A stretch of DNA of 64,000 nucleotides, from contig DATJJY010000091.1 in the NCBI GenBank assembly GCA_035491895.1, positions 1 to 64,000 on the forward strand. The letters are read 5' to 3'. This DNA is from DASTHG01 sp035491895. Lineage in GTDB: Bacteria; Gemmatimonadota; Gemmatimonadetes; Gemmatimonadales; GWC2-71-9. The position numbers were made by a program, and so were the translations under genes. Shown here piece after piece: positions 1 through 8,480 of this stretch. The notes under the pieces were generated by a model. It ran no database searches. It was not told the origin of the DNA and was given only the letters and a program-made list of their open reading frames with translations. The number at the start of each line of letters is the position of its first letter. The stretch's first letter is position 1.

Positions 1-39
1 CGCAACGGCTGGTTCTACCAGGAAGGCCATTGGCGCTAG
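1..39 (+). CDS. C-terminal end of an unidentified protein (partial)
   Basis: The first 39 bases read in one frame as RNGWFYQEGHWR followed by TAG, three bases before the stop of the convergent peptidase gene. The peptide is too short to assign. It is called because the frame ends cleanly in the narrow gap beside the next gene, as tightly packed convergent genes do elsewhere in this window. Confidence 0.4.
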   Translation, partial: RNGWFYQEGHWR

Positions 40-42
40 GCA

Positions 43-2079
43 TCAGTGCGAGGGGCCGATCGCCGTCGTCGGCCTCAAGTACTGATCGTACCATGCAACG
101 TACCGGTCCAGCCGGTCCTTCTGGAAACTCGGCAGCGACAATCCGTGGTGCTGGTTCGGATAGATGACCAGTTGGGTCGGAACGCCCAGCTCGCGCAGCG
201 CCTGATACATCTGCTGGCCGCCGATGATCGGCACGTTGAAGTCGGCGTCGCCGCCCATGAACAGCGTGGGCGTCTTGATTCGATTCGCCGAGAAGAACGG
301 ATACGAGAGCTTGATCCAGAGGTCGCGCGACTGCCACGGGGCTCCCAGCTCGAGCTCGTACTGCGCGATGTATTCGTCCGTCCCGTACATCGAGAGCTGC
401 AGCGCGCTCCCCGCGCCGCTGATCGCGGCCTTGAAGCGCGGCGTGGTCGCGATCGTGTAGTCGGTGAGGATCCCGCCGTAGCTCCAGCCGCCGATCCCAA
501 GCCGGTCGGGATCCCCGATCCCCGTGCGGACCGCCTGATCGGCGGCGCCCAGCAGGTCCTCGACCTCCTTGTCCCCCCAGTCGGCGAAGATCGCGCGCTG
601 ATAGGCGAGACCTCGCCCGTTGCTGCCGCGATAGTTCACCGCCAGCGTGGCGAAGCCCGCGGCGGCGAAGAGCTGCGCCGTCGGGTTGAACCCGTAGTTG
701 CTCTGGCTGTTGGGTCCGCCATGGATGAAGAGAATCAGCGGCAGCCGGGTCCCGCTCGCCGCTCCGGCCGGACGGACCAGCACGCTGTGCACCTCCGTGC
801 TGTCCTCACTCGTCGAGGCGAAATCCTCCGTTGGACCGAGCGTGAGCGCCGCGACCAGCGAATCGTTCTGATGCGTCAGCTGCCGCAGCGGGCCGCCGTC
901 CGAGGCAAACACCTCGGGAGGCCGGTCGGGCGTCGAGACGAGCAACGCCATGCGTGGCCCCGCGAGCGTGCCGGCTGAATAGTCCAGCACGACGTGGCGC
1001 TCGCGATCGATGCGCTCGACGTGGCCATCGGCGATCGCGACCCGGACCATCACGCGCGCACGATCGTCGTCCGTCACCGCCAACACGGACTGCCCATCGG
1101 CCGCGAACGTCGGCGCATCGAGCGGCCGGTCGAAGGCCGTGGTCAGGACGCGGGCGGGAGACCGACCGTCGCTCTTCACGACCGCCAGCTTGCGCTGCTG
1201 GTAGGCGTAGTACTTCGGGTCGTCGGTCCGGAAGAACGCCACCGAGCCGCCATCGGGGCTCCAGGCAAGCGGTCCTCCATCCGGCCCCGGAAGCGCCGTC
1301 AACGCTCGCGGCGTAGCCCCCGGACGCGCGTCGACGACATACACATCCGACTGCTCACCGGTCCCGGGCTCGGGTGGCGTCGATCGAACGAAGGCGATGC
1401 GCGAGCCGTCGGGGGACCAGCTCGGCGCGTCGTCGTCGGCCGGACCGGTGGTGAGCGTGTCCACCTTCTTGGTCGCGATGTCGAACACGAAGAGATGGCT
1501 GCGCTTCGTCGTCAGGTACCCCGCCCCGTCGTCCTTGAAGAGGTAACGGTCGATGACGATCGGCCGCTTACGGGTCGTGTCGGCCTTGGTCGTGTCGAGA
1601 TCGACCGTCGCGACGAGGACGAGTCGCTTCGAGTCGGGCGACCATTGCATCGCGTCCACGCCGCCCTTGATCGTCGTGAGCCGCTGCGCTTCGCCACCCC
1701 GCCGGTCCAGCACCCACACCTGGTCGCCCTTTCCTTCCTCACGGCCGGAGAGAAAGGCGAGCGACCGCCCGTCGGGACTCCATCGCGGCGTGGTCTCGCT
1801 CGCCGAACTTGCCGTCAGGCGCAGCGTCTGCGTGCCATCCCAGCTCGTCATCCAGATGTCGGCGTCGCGCGAGTCCTTGGCCGAGTCGATCGACGTCACG
1901 GTGTAGGCGACCCAATCCCCGCCGGGGGAAAGCTGTGGATCGGAAACGCTCCGCAAGCGATAGACGAAGTCGCCTGAGGTGGGCAGCCGCTTCTTCGATG
2001 GTGCCTGGGCATCGGCCGAGGTTGCTGCGACCGCGAGGGCCAGGACGGTCAGACGGGCGGTAATCGGCGCTGCACGCAC
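43..2079 (-). CDS. Exported S9 family prolyl oligopeptidase / acylaminoacyl-peptidase-like serine peptidase
   Basis: Predicted secreted serine peptidase that trims short peptides. The 678-residue product has a signal peptide (residues 1-24, ending ATSADA), then TolB/PD40-type propeller blades recognisable by repeated WSPDG motifs (about residues 50-420), then an alpha/beta-hydrolase domain. The nucleophile lies in GGWSYGG (Ser about 533), with Asp about 613 in GDADFNVP and His about 645 in NQHHGL, giving a complete triad. The start is GTG with a GGAGTGAG ribosome site 5 nt upstream. A TAGATT element at 2111-2116 on the minus strand fits the -10 motif seen before other genes. Substrate unknown; the family call is firm, the exact peptidase type is not. 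Confidence 0.93.
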   Translation of the reverse strand: MRAAPITARLTVLALAVAATSADAQAPSKKRLPTSGDFVYRLRSVSDPQLSPGGDWVAYTVTSIDSAKDSRDADIWMTSWDGTQTLRLTASSASETTPRWSPDGRSLAFLSGREEGKGDQVWVLDRRGGEAQRLTTIKGGVDAMQWSPDSKRLVLVATVDLDTTKADTTRKRPIVIDRYLFKDDGAGYLTTKRSHLFVFDIATKKVDTLTTGPADDDAPSWSPDGSRIAFVRSTPPEPGTGEQSDVYVVDARPGATPRALTALPGPDGGPLAWSPDGGSVAFFRTDDPKYYAYQQRKLAVVKSDGRSPARVLTTAFDRPLDAPTFAADGQSVLAVTDDDRARVMVRVAIADGHVERIDRERHVVLDYSAGTLAGPRMALLVSTPDRPPEVFASDGGPLRQLTHQNDSLVAALTLGPTEDFASTSEDSTEVHSVLVRPAGAASGTRLPLILFIHGGPNSQSNYGFNPTAQLFAAAGFATLAVNYRGSNGRGLAYQRAIFADWGDKEVEDLLGAADQAVRTGIGDPDRLGIGGWSYGGILTDYTIATTPRFKAAISGAGSALQLSMYGTDEYIAQYELELGAPWQSRDLWIKLSYPFFSANRIKTPTLFMGGDADFNVPIIGGQQMYQALRELGVPTQLVIYPNQHHGLSLPSFQKDRLDRYVAWYDQYLRPTTAIGPSH

Positions 2080-2193
2080 GGCTCACTCCAAGGCGCTGTG
2101 TGAGACAGCCAATCTACTTTATCGGGCCCGGAGCCGGGCGTCGGGGATCTCCGGAAGGGAACAGTGGAACTCGTGGCTCCGGGTGGTCACACA

Positions 2194-2224
2194 ACTGCCC
2201 CGGCCAGTGACCGGCCGGGGCAGT
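2194..2224 (-). terminator. Hairpin downstream of the CsgG-like gene
   Basis: Two perfect 12-nt arms (ACTGCCCCGGCC at 2194-2205 and GGCCGGGGCAGT at 2213-2224) enclose a 7-nt loop, about 30 nt beyond the stop of the minus-strand CsgG-like gene. In the minus direction it is followed by TTGTGTG, a weak U tract, so termination is plausible but not classical. Confidence 0.6.
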
Positions 2225-2253
2225 GCGGTCCAACCATTACCGGGCGAAACCGC

Positions 2254-3873
2254 TTAGGGCCGGAATTCCACCAGCTGCATCGCCGTCATCGAACCGTCAT
2301 CACTGTGGAAAGTCTCTGCAAGCGGCAGGCCGACGTTCGGGCTGACGCACATGTCCATCATGACTTTCTGATTCTGGCGCCACACGCCCTTCAAGCCGTT
2401 CACGCCCGACTGCGAGCATTTCTCTTCCACTTTGAACGACGAGCTCTCGCCGTTCTGCGTCGATTGCCAGCCACTGCCCAGCTCCCACTCATGCCCGCCC
2501 AGCAGCAGCATCCACATCGGATTGAACAGGGCGAGGCCCACCGGTCCGAGTCCGATGAGCTGCATCATCGGGATGCCTTCGTTGGGACCGATCGTCACTG
2601 TCGATGAGTAGCTGTCGCTGCCCATGTTCCCGGCGACACTGAGTCGCGTGCGTCCGTTTCCCGCCGGCCTCGCGTCGAAGGTGTAACTGCCGGTCTTGTT
2701 TTCGTTGCCGTCGCGCTGCTGCACGTTGTAGCGGAAGTGCTCCGTCCCCTTGAAGGCGTACATGCCCCACGTGAACGGCCCACTGATCGGCTGGCTGTAG
2801 AGCGCAGGAAGCGCGCCGCCCGAGGTCGGCGGTGCGGCGGCGTTCGGCTGGTTCAACGGCTCGACGGCGGGTGGTGCCGCGCCGCCGCCGCCTCCCATGT
2901 TCGCGGGGCACGTACCTACGCAATCGCCGACACGCGCCGGCCCGCCCGTGAGCGTGCCGGTCGCCGACCCTTCGTCGGCCTGGCTGATCTTGAGCTTCCC
3001 GACGGGCGTCGTGGTGCGCCGCAGCACCCGGCCAGTGGCCGGATCGCGGATCTCCCGCCCCGGCCGAACCACGTCGTACTCTCCGCCGACCTTCACCCCG
3101 GCGCCGGTACCCATATTGATCGTCACTTCACCACCCGACACGTCCGCAACGAGCGCGCGGATCTCAACCTTCGTTTCCTGGATTCCGCCGGCCGCGGAAG
3201 CGAGCTGTCCGGTGAGGCTGTCGACCGCCAGACGCGTCGCTTCCCCGATGATCGTGTTGGCGAAGTTGGAGCTCCCCATATCGAGCACACCTGCGCCGCC
3301 CGTCCCGCCAATGGCCAGGCCTCCCGCCAGGGTGAGCCCGGAGCGCTTCGATTCGCCGTGCCCGGTGGCGACGCCCAGGATCTCGGCCGTCGTCGTGCTC
3401 ACGATGCGCGCGTCGATCTGCACCACGGCCTTCGCCGACTTCTTGCCGAACCCGCCGATCCCGATCCCACCCACGTGAACGCCGGCGCCGCCCACGCCGA
3501 GCTTCTTGTCGTCGCGGCCGAACTGCGTGATGCTGCCGATGATGATCGCGTCAACGCCGAGAATCTTGGCGAGCTGGACGGCGGAGGACGGATCGGCGCG
3601 ACCGCTCTGCTGGAAGTTTTGCTCGCGCAATACCTGATCGAGCTGCTTGCGCTCGATCACGGAGTAAGTGCCGTTGCGCACCAGGTTGGTGACCAGCATG
3701 TCGGCGATGCCTTTGCCGATGTCCTGGTCCGAGCCGAAGATGTCGTACACCCACTGGTGCACTGTCGCGTAGTCGAAATCGAGCACCGCGATGCGCCGCT
3801 TGGGCGGGGCCTGCCCGGCGAGGGCTCCGACACCGAACGCGAGCGCCAGGAGGAGGACGGAGACGCGCTTCAT
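2254..3873 (-). CDS. CsgG/HfaB-family protein with large C-terminal extension
   Basis: CsgG-family proteins form outer-membrane secretion pores or periplasmic assemblies. The 539-residue product begins with a signal peptide (MKRVSVLLLALAFGVGALAG). Residues about 25-200 show the CsgG pattern: IAVLDFDY, the helix GKGIADMLVTNLVRNG, VIERKQLDQVL and ILGVDAIIIGSITQFG, then a glycine-rich strand-hairpin stretch. After about residue 320 come a proline/alanine linker and an unassigned domain. The start at 3873 is chosen over an upstream in-frame ATG because GAGAGGAGC precedes it and the signal peptide begins there. There is no lipobox Cys, unlike E. coli CsgG. No curlin genes are nearby, so a curli role is not supported. 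Confidence 0.8.
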   Translation of the reverse strand: MKRVSVLLLALAFGVGALAGQAPPKRRIAVLDFDYATVHQWVYDIFGSDQDIGKGIADMLVTNLVRNGTYSVIERKQLDQVLREQNFQQSGRADPSSAVQLAKILGVDAIIIGSITQFGRDDKKLGVGGAGVHVGGIGIGGFGKKSAKAVVQIDARIVSTTTAEILGVATGHGESKRSGLTLAGGLAIGGTGGAGVLDMGSSNFANTIIGEATRLAVDSLTGQLASAAGGIQETKVEIRALVADVSGGEVTINMGTGAGVKVGGEYDVVRPGREIRDPATGRVLRRTTTPVGKLKISQADEGSATGTLTGGPARVGDCVGTCPANMGGGGGAAPPAVEPLNQPNAAAPPTSGGALPALYSQPISGPFTWGMYAFKGTEHFRYNVQQRDGNENKTGSYTFDARPAGNGRTRLSVAGNMGSDSYSSTVTIGPNEGIPMMQLIGLGPVGLALFNPMWMLLLGGHEWELGSGWQSTQNGESSSFKVEEKCSQSGVNGLKGVWRQNQKVMMDMCVSPNVGLPLAETFHSDDGSMTAMQLVEFRP

Positions 3874-3917
3874 GACACTGCTCCTCTCAGGGGAACTGAC
3901 GATGGGGATGGAAGAGG

Positions 3918-3945
3918 ATACTAGCGCCGGGCGGGCAACTTTCAA
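3918..3945 (-). promoter_or_regulatory. Promoter of the CsgG-like gene
   Basis: On the minus strand TTGAAA (3945-3940) and TAGTAT (3923-3918) are separated by 16 nt and lie about 45 nt before the start codon at 3873, a good sigma-70-type arrangement in an otherwise GC-rich gap. Confidence 0.55.
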
Positions 3946-3978
3946 CTCTCGGGCCCTGGCTCGGGGCCGGTCGGCGCG

Positions 3979-3984
3979 TAGGTT
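3979..3984 (+). promoter_or_regulatory. -10-like TAGGTT before upp
   Basis: TAGGTT ends directly before one ATG (3985) and 9 nt before the next in-frame ATG (3994). If it is the -10 element, transcription would begin only a few bases before 3994, giving a leaderless or nearly leaderless upp mRNA starting at the second ATG. Confidence 0.4.
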
Positions 3985-3993
3985 ATGCGACTA

Positions 3994-4638
3994 ATGGCCA
4001 CTACCCCGTTCCCCAATCTCACCGTTCTCGATCATCCCCTCATCCGGCATAAGCTTTCGTTGCTGCGTGATCGCCACACCAGCACCAAGGATTTCAAGCA
4101 GCTGGTGAACGAGATCGCGATGCTGATGGCGTACGAGGTGACGAAGGATCTGCCGCTCGAGCCGGTAGACATCGAGACACCGCTCGAGCGGATGAAGGGA
4201 GAGCGGGTCGCCGGGAAGAAGCTGGTCCTCGTCCCGATCCTCCGGGCGGGTCTCGGGATGGTCGACGGCATCACGCAGCTCATCCCCTCGGCGCGCGTCG
4301 GTCACATCGGGATCTATCGCGATCACGAGACCCTGCAGCCCGTCGAGTACTACTTCAAGATTCCGGGCGACGGGATCGCGCGCGATTTTTTTGTGCTCGA
4401 CCCCATGCTCGCGACCGGCGGGTCGGCGGCCGACGCCGTCGCGACGCTGAAGCGCGCCGGTGCCCAGCGCATCCGCTTCCTGTGTCTGGTCGCCTGCCCC
4501 GAGGGCGCCCGCCGCATGCAAGTCGAGCACCCCGATGTCCCCGTCTACGCCGCGGCACTGGACAGACAATTGAACGAAAAGGGATACATCCTGCCCGGTC
4601 TCGGGGATGCAGGAGATAGGTTATTCGGAACCAGGTAG
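3994..4638 (+). CDS. upp: Uracil phosphoribosyltransferase
   Basis: Salvage enzyme converting uracil and PRPP to UMP in the cytosol. The product of about 214 residues carries the type I PRTase PRPP loop DPMLATGGSA, the flexible-loop region VPILRAGLGMVDG, and the uracil-binding C-terminal motif YILPGLGDAGDRLFGT, all diagnostic of Upp. The ATG at 3994 is preferred over 3985 because the product then begins MATTPFPNL and the TAGGTT element sits in -10 position; 3985 would add three residues. No Shine-Dalgarno sequence is visible for either. The de novo gene pyrE is elsewhere, at 44219. Confidence 0.96.
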   Translation: MATTPFPNLTVLDHPLIRHKLSLLRDRHTSTKDFKQLVNEIAMLMAYEVTKDLPLEPVDIETPLERMKGERVAGKKLVLVPILRAGLGMVDGITQLIPSARVGHIGIYRDHETLQPVEYYFKIPGDGIARDFFVLDPMLATGGSAADAVATLKRAGAQRIRFLCLVACPEGARRMQVEHPDVPVYAAALDRQLNEKGYILPGLGDAGDRLFGTR

Positions 4639-4656
4639 GCTGGAACCGTCACTACT

Positions 4657-4747
4657 AGACGCAGCAGACGCACAGCGGTGAACAGGGTTGAGGGAACGGG
4701 CATACCTGACCCTGTAACCTGTTCACCGCTGTTGCGTCTACGCGTCT
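4657..4747. repeat. Long imperfect inverted repeat between upp and the ECF sigma gene
   Basis: The left arm (4657-4686) and right arm (4718-4747) match over about 27 of 30 positions. Each arm contains AGACGC twice followed by ACAGCGGTGAACAGG, or its complement. An inner pair CAGGGT (4684-4689) / ACCCTG (4709-4714) allows an alternative loop stem. No T run follows, so it looks more like a palindromic intergenic repeat than a simple terminator. The rest of 4639-4835 holds no gene. Confidence 0.7.
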
Positions 4748-4835
4748 GTCCGTCGAGCTCTTCCCTAGCCCCTGCAGCGCAACTGTTTTCTGCCAACCTG
4801 TGTCACAAACATGACAACACCCCGTACGGAGCAGC

Positions 4836-5375
4836 GTGGACGAACGTGAACTGATCGCCCGAGTCCGCGCGGGGGAGCCCGCCGCCGAACGGACATTGTA
4901 CGATGCGCACGTCGACCGTGTGTATCGCCTCGCCTACCGGCTGGCGGGAGAGGACGAGCTGGCGCGCGACTTCACGCAGGAGACGTTCATCCGCGCCTTC
5001 GAGCGGCTCGACACGTTCCGCGGTGAGGCGCGCTTCTCGACCTGGCTGCACGCCATCGCCACATCGGTCGCGTTGAACGGGCTGCGCAAGATTAAGCGGT
5101 TTCGGTCGCAGGCGCCCCTGGAAGCGGCCGACGGAGTGGCGAGTGGCGTCCGCAGCGCCGAGCCGGACTTGAAGGTGCGGTTACACGCGGCGATCGATGC
5201 GCTGCCGGACCGCTATCGCACGGTGGTGGTGATGCACGACGTGGAAGGGTACACGCACGAGGAGATCGCGGAGACGCTGGGGGTCGAGGTCGGCACCTCC
5301 AAGGCGCAGCTGTCCCGCGCCAGAGCGAAACTGCGTGAATCACTGGCGGATTTCGCCGGGGAGTGGGCGTCATGA
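4836..5375 (+). CDS. ECF-type RNA polymerase sigma factor
   Basis: Alternative sigma factor of 179 residues. Region 2 (about 18-88) contains YDAHVDRVYRLAYRLAGEDELA, the core-binding DFTQETFIRAFERLDTFRG and FSTWLHAIA; region 4 (about 110-165) contains ALPDRYRTVVVMHDVEGYTHEEIAETLGV in pieces and the recognition helix VGTSKAQLSRARAKLR. The start is GTG with GGAG 5 nt upstream. A small dyad TGTCA-N6-TGACA (4801-4816) lies just upstream and could be an operator. The gene overlaps the next by ATGA, the usual coupling of an ECF factor to its anti-sigma. Confidence 0.93.
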   Translation: MDERELIARVRAGEPAAERTLYDAHVDRVYRLAYRLAGEDELARDFTQETFIRAFERLDTFRGEARFSTWLHAIATSVALNGLRKIKRFRSQAPLEAADGVASGVRSAEPDLKVRLHAAIDALPDRYRTVVVMHDVEGYTHEEIAETLGVEVGTSKAQLSRARAKLRESLADFAGEWAS

Positions 5376-6013
5376 GCGACGATCGGTTCGAAGAGCGGCT
5401 GAGCGAGGTGGCCCGGGACTATCACCGGCCCCCTGAAACGCCGCGCGAGCAGATGTGGACGGCGATCGAAGCCGGGCGCCGGCGCCGTGCCGCGCCGCGG
5501 ATCTTTGTTCTCCAGCCCGCCTGGCGCTGGGGGCTCGGCTTGGCGGCCGTGCTCCTGCTCGGCATCGCGATCGGCCGGATGCTCGGCCCGCAGACGACCT
5601 CTGTCAGCTCGGCGCCAAGGCCGGACACGGTGATAGGCGGCGAGTCGGACGTCGCCTACGCCGTCGCCGCAACGCAGTACCTGAACCGCACCGAAACGCT
5701 GCTCACGGGTTTTCGTGCCGACGCCCGTGCCGGCCGCGTGGACTCGCTGTTCGCCGAGCAGGCGCGCGAGCTGCTCTCGTCGACTCGCCTACTGCTGCTC
5801 AGCCCGGCCGGCCGCGATCCGCATCTCAAGCCGTTGCTCGAAGACCTGGAGCTCGTGCTGGCGCAGATCGCGCGGCTCCCCGGCGGCCGCCGTGACACGC
5901 TGGACGTCGACCTCATTACGCAGGGCATGGACCAACAGAGCGTGCTTACTCGTCTGCGGACGGCAATTCCCGCCGGCCCGGCGAGCGCACCGCGTACCCA
6001 AGGAGCGCTGTAA
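5372..6013 (+). CDS. Putative membrane-anchored anti-sigma factor
   Basis: The 213-residue product has a charged N-terminal segment of about 45 residues, one transmembrane helix (about 52-70, GLGLAAVLLLGIAIG) and an extracytoplasmic part. Its start overlaps the stop of the ECF sigma gene by ATGA. Position and topology are those of anti-sigma factors, with the N-terminal part facing the cytosol to bind sigma, but no zinc-binding HxxxCxxC motif is present. Function is inferred mainly from context. Confidence 0.7.
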   Translation: MSDDRFEERLSEVARDYHRPPETPREQMWTAIEAGRRRRAAPRIFVLQPAWRWGLGLAAVLLLGIAIGRMLGPQTTSVSSAPRPDTVIGGESDVAYAVAATQYLNRTETLLTGFRADARAGRVDSLFAEQARELLSSTRLLLLSPAGRDPHLKPLLEDLELVLAQIARLPGGRRDTLDVDLITQGMDQQSVLTRLRTAIPAGPASAPRTQGAL

Positions 6014-6015
6014 CG

Positions 6016-7638
6016 ATGTTCGCAATGCCATGGCTGGTCGCGGCCGTCTCCCTCACCCTGCAGCAGCCGGCGGCGCCGGCCCCCGCGACCCCGCCAACCC
6101 CCGCGGCGGCTCCGGCGCGAGCCGCGCGGAGCCATCGCGGGCTCGGGGCGCAACTCGAGGCTGCGTCGGCGGCGCTCGAATTTGCCCGGGTCGATCTCAC
6201 ATCCCTCACCGGCCTTTCCGACATGGCCGGCCTTTCGGGTTTGACGGGGCTCTCGGGGCTGTCGGGATTGTCGGGTCTGGAGGGGCTCAGCTCACTCAGT
6301 AGCCTGGCAGGCCTGGAGACCACCGCCGTGGCCTTCGGTGATGGTGATGACGGGGAGCTGGTGGGAGACCCCCCGCCGGCCTGGGCCGATCTGGATCCTG
6401 TCGACTCGCTCTACCGGGCCGCTCGGCAACTGTTGAGCAGTGGTCGCTACGCCGATGCCGCCACCGCGTTCGCCGATTTGCTCAAGCGCTACCCGCGTTC
6501 GAAGTACACAGCCGATGCGTACTACTGGCAAGCGTTCGCCCTCTACAAGACCGGCGACGCCGGCAATTACCGCTCCGCGCGCACGGCGCTCGACTACTAT
6601 CGCACGCATTTCTCTCGGGCGGACAACCGCGGGGACGCCGATGCGCTCTACGCACAGATCCAGGCAGCCCTGGCCAAGCAGGGCGATCCGGACGCGGCCA
6701 AATGGATCCGTGAACACGCACAACCAAGTGACACTTCCAAGACCACCAGTAGATGCTCCGTATCAGACGATGACGATGATCCCCGCATCGCGGCCCTCAA
6801 CGCCCTACTGCAGATGGACGCTGAGTCCGCCATGCCGATCTTGAAACAAGTCCTGGCGCGCCGCGACAGCTGCAGCGTGCAGCTGCGGCGCAAGGCCGTC
6901 TTCATCATTTCGCAGAAGCGCACCGCGGAAACCGAAGACATCCTGCTCAGCGCCGCGCGCGGCGATCCCGATCAGGAAGTGCGCGAGCAGGCGGTGTTCT
7001 GGCTCTCGCAGGTGGGGAGCGAGAAAGCCGTGACCGCGCTCGACTCGATCCTCCAATCCTCGACCGACGAGGAGATCCAGAAGAAGGCGTTGTTCGCCTT
7101 GTCCCAGATCCGCGGCGACCGCGCCGGCCAGATCCTGCGCGACTTCGCCGAGAAATCCAGCGCCTCGGATGACGCGCGCGAACAGGCGATCTTCTGGCTC
7201 GGCCAGGGGCACTCCGCCCAGAACGCGGCCTTCCTGCGCGGACTCTACGCGCGGATCACCTCCGACGACCTGAAGGAGAAGGTGATCTTCTCCCTCAGCC
7301 AGATGCGTGACCCGGACAACGGGCGCTGGCTGCTCGATCTGGCGCAGAACGAGCAGGAGCCGGTCGAGATGCGCAAGAAGGCCCTGTTCTGGGCAGGCCA
7401 GACGGGAGCGTCCCTCCCCGACCTGGCGGGCATCTACGACCGCACGAAGAACGAAGAGATGAGGGAGCAGCTGATCTTCGTCTACTCGCAGCGACACGAG
7501 TCTGAGGCGGTAGACAAGCTGATCGACATCGCCAAGCACGATCCCAACGCCGAGCTGCGCAAGAAGGCGGTGTTCTGGCTCGGGCAGTCACACGACCCGC
7601 GCGCCCGCCAGGCGCTGCTGGACATCATCAACCAATGA
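6016..7638 (+). CDS. Exported TPR/HEAT-repeat protein with LSGL low-complexity segment
   Basis: The product of about 540 residues begins with a hydrophobic signal sequence and an Ala/Pro-rich stretch. Next comes a segment at about 61-101 built from GLSGL/SGLEGL units (DNA 6199-6318), then a YbgF/TPR-like region (DSLYRAARQLLSSGRYADAATAF, about 129-190 in parts). From about residue 255 to the end are eight HEAT-type repeats of 30-33 residues, each carrying a variant of REQAVFWLSQ. The regular FWLxQ core suggests a stiff solenoid for protein binding. It starts 2 nt after the anti-sigma stop and overlaps the following HEAT gene by ATGA, so it probably belongs to the sigma regulon or signal-sensing apparatus. 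No enzymatic motif is seen. Confidence 0.85.
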   Translation: MFAMPWLVAAVSLTLQQPAAPAPATPPTPAAAPARAARSHRGLGAQLEAASAALEFARVDLTSLTGLSDMAGLSGLTGLSGLSGLSGLEGLSSLSSLAGLETTAVAFGDGDDGELVGDPPPAWADLDPVDSLYRAARQLLSSGRYADAATAFADLLKRYPRSKYTADAYYWQAFALYKTGDAGNYRSARTALDYYRTHFSRADNRGDADALYAQIQAALAKQGDPDAAKWIREHAQPSDTSKTTSRCSVSDDDDDPRIAALNALLQMDAESAMPILKQVLARRDSCSVQLRRKAVFIISQKRTAETEDILLSAARGDPDQEVREQAVFWLSQVGSEKAVTALDSILQSSTDEEIQKKALFALSQIRGDRAGQILRDFAEKSSASDDAREQAIFWLGQGHSAQNAAFLRGLYARITSDDLKEKVIFSLSQMRDPDNGRWLLDLAQNEQEPVEMRKKALFWAGQTGASLPDLAGIYDRTKNEEMREQLIFVYSQRHESEAVDKLIDIAKHDPNAELRKKAVFWLGQSHDPRARQALLDIINQ

Positions 7639-8429
7639 AGACCATCCTCGTCGTCACCGCGGCGGTGTTCGGGCTCGCCTCGCCCGCCGCGGCACAGACG
7701 CTGGCGGCGCGCATCGCCCAGGCACCCGACGGCGACGTCCGCGTGGCCTTCACCGCCCGCGAGGGCGTATACGGAAACGGCCACAATGTGATTCAATGGG
7801 GCTGCGACCATGGCCACTGCCGCCAGCAATCGGAGGGCGACTGGTCCGACGACGTCGACTGGCGCACGCCCTGCGACTCGGGGCCCGTCCGCGTGGCGTT
7901 CTGGGTGCGCGGCGGCAAGGTCGTGTCGCTCCACGCGTACGTCGGCGGGCAATGGATTCCGCGTCAGGGCGTGACCGACCTCGGACGCGTCCCCGCCGCC
8001 GAAGCGGGGCGCTATCTGCTGAGTCTCGCCCGCCAGGCCGGCGGTCGGGTCGGGGAGCGCGCGGTGTTCGTCGCGACGCTGGCGGACAGCGTGACCGCCT
8101 GGCCCGAGCTGCTGCGCCTGGCGCGCGACGAGACGGTGCCCGAGGCGACGCGGCGCTCGTCGGTATTCTGGGTGTCGCAGGCGGCTGAGGAAGCGGCGAC
8201 GCGCGGGCTCGACTCGCTCGTGGGGGAGGACACCGTCGACCGTGAGGTGCGCGAACAGGCGGTCTTCGCCCTGTCGCAGCGCCCGCGGGAGGAAGGAGTC
8301 CCGGCGCTGATCCGCATCGCGAAGACGCACGGCGATCCCGATATTCGCCGCAAGGCGATCTTCTGGCTCGGCCAGTCGCACGACCCGCGTGCACTCGCGT
8401 TGTTCGAGGATCTCCTCACGAAGCAATGA
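7635..8429 (+). CDS. Exported HEAT-repeat protein, paralogue of the upstream gene
   Basis: The 264-residue product has a signal peptide ending about residue 20 (SPAAAQT) and a unique N-terminal domain with two Cys near WGCDHGHC that might bind a metal or form a disulfide. Its C-terminal half has three HEAT-type repeats (SVFWVSQ, AVFALSQ, AIFWLGQ). It shares the exact string FWLGQSHDPRA with the end of the preceding protein, so the two C-termini probably arose by duplication. It is translationally coupled to that gene by ATGA. Role unknown; a partner of the upstream solenoid in the same ECF sigma operon is inferred. Confidence 0.82.
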   Translation: MKTILVVTAAVFGLASPAAAQTLAARIAQAPDGDVRVAFTAREGVYGNGHNVIQWGCDHGHCRQQSEGDWSDDVDWRTPCDSGPVRVAFWVRGGKVVSLHAYVGGQWIPRQGVTDLGRVPAAEAGRYLLSLARQAGGRVGERAVFVATLADSVTAWPELLRLARDETVPEATRRSSVFWVSQAAEEAATRGLDSLVGEDTVDREVREQAVFALSQRPREEGVPALIRIAKTHGDPDIRRKAIFWLGQSHDPRALALFEDLLTKQ

Positions 8430-8480
8430 CCGTCCCCGGTGAGGAACCCTATATTGCGGTTCCTTCACCGGGTATCGGCG

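Noticed and set aside
222..460. Small plus-strand frame in the S9 peptidase gene
   Set aside because: Opposite a well-defined catalytic domain; no supporting ribosome site or motif.
2737..3924. 395-codon plus-strand frame opposite the CsgG-like gene
   Set aside because: Antisense shadow: Arg/His/Asp-rich product without motifs, while the minus-strand CsgG pattern and signal peptide are clear.
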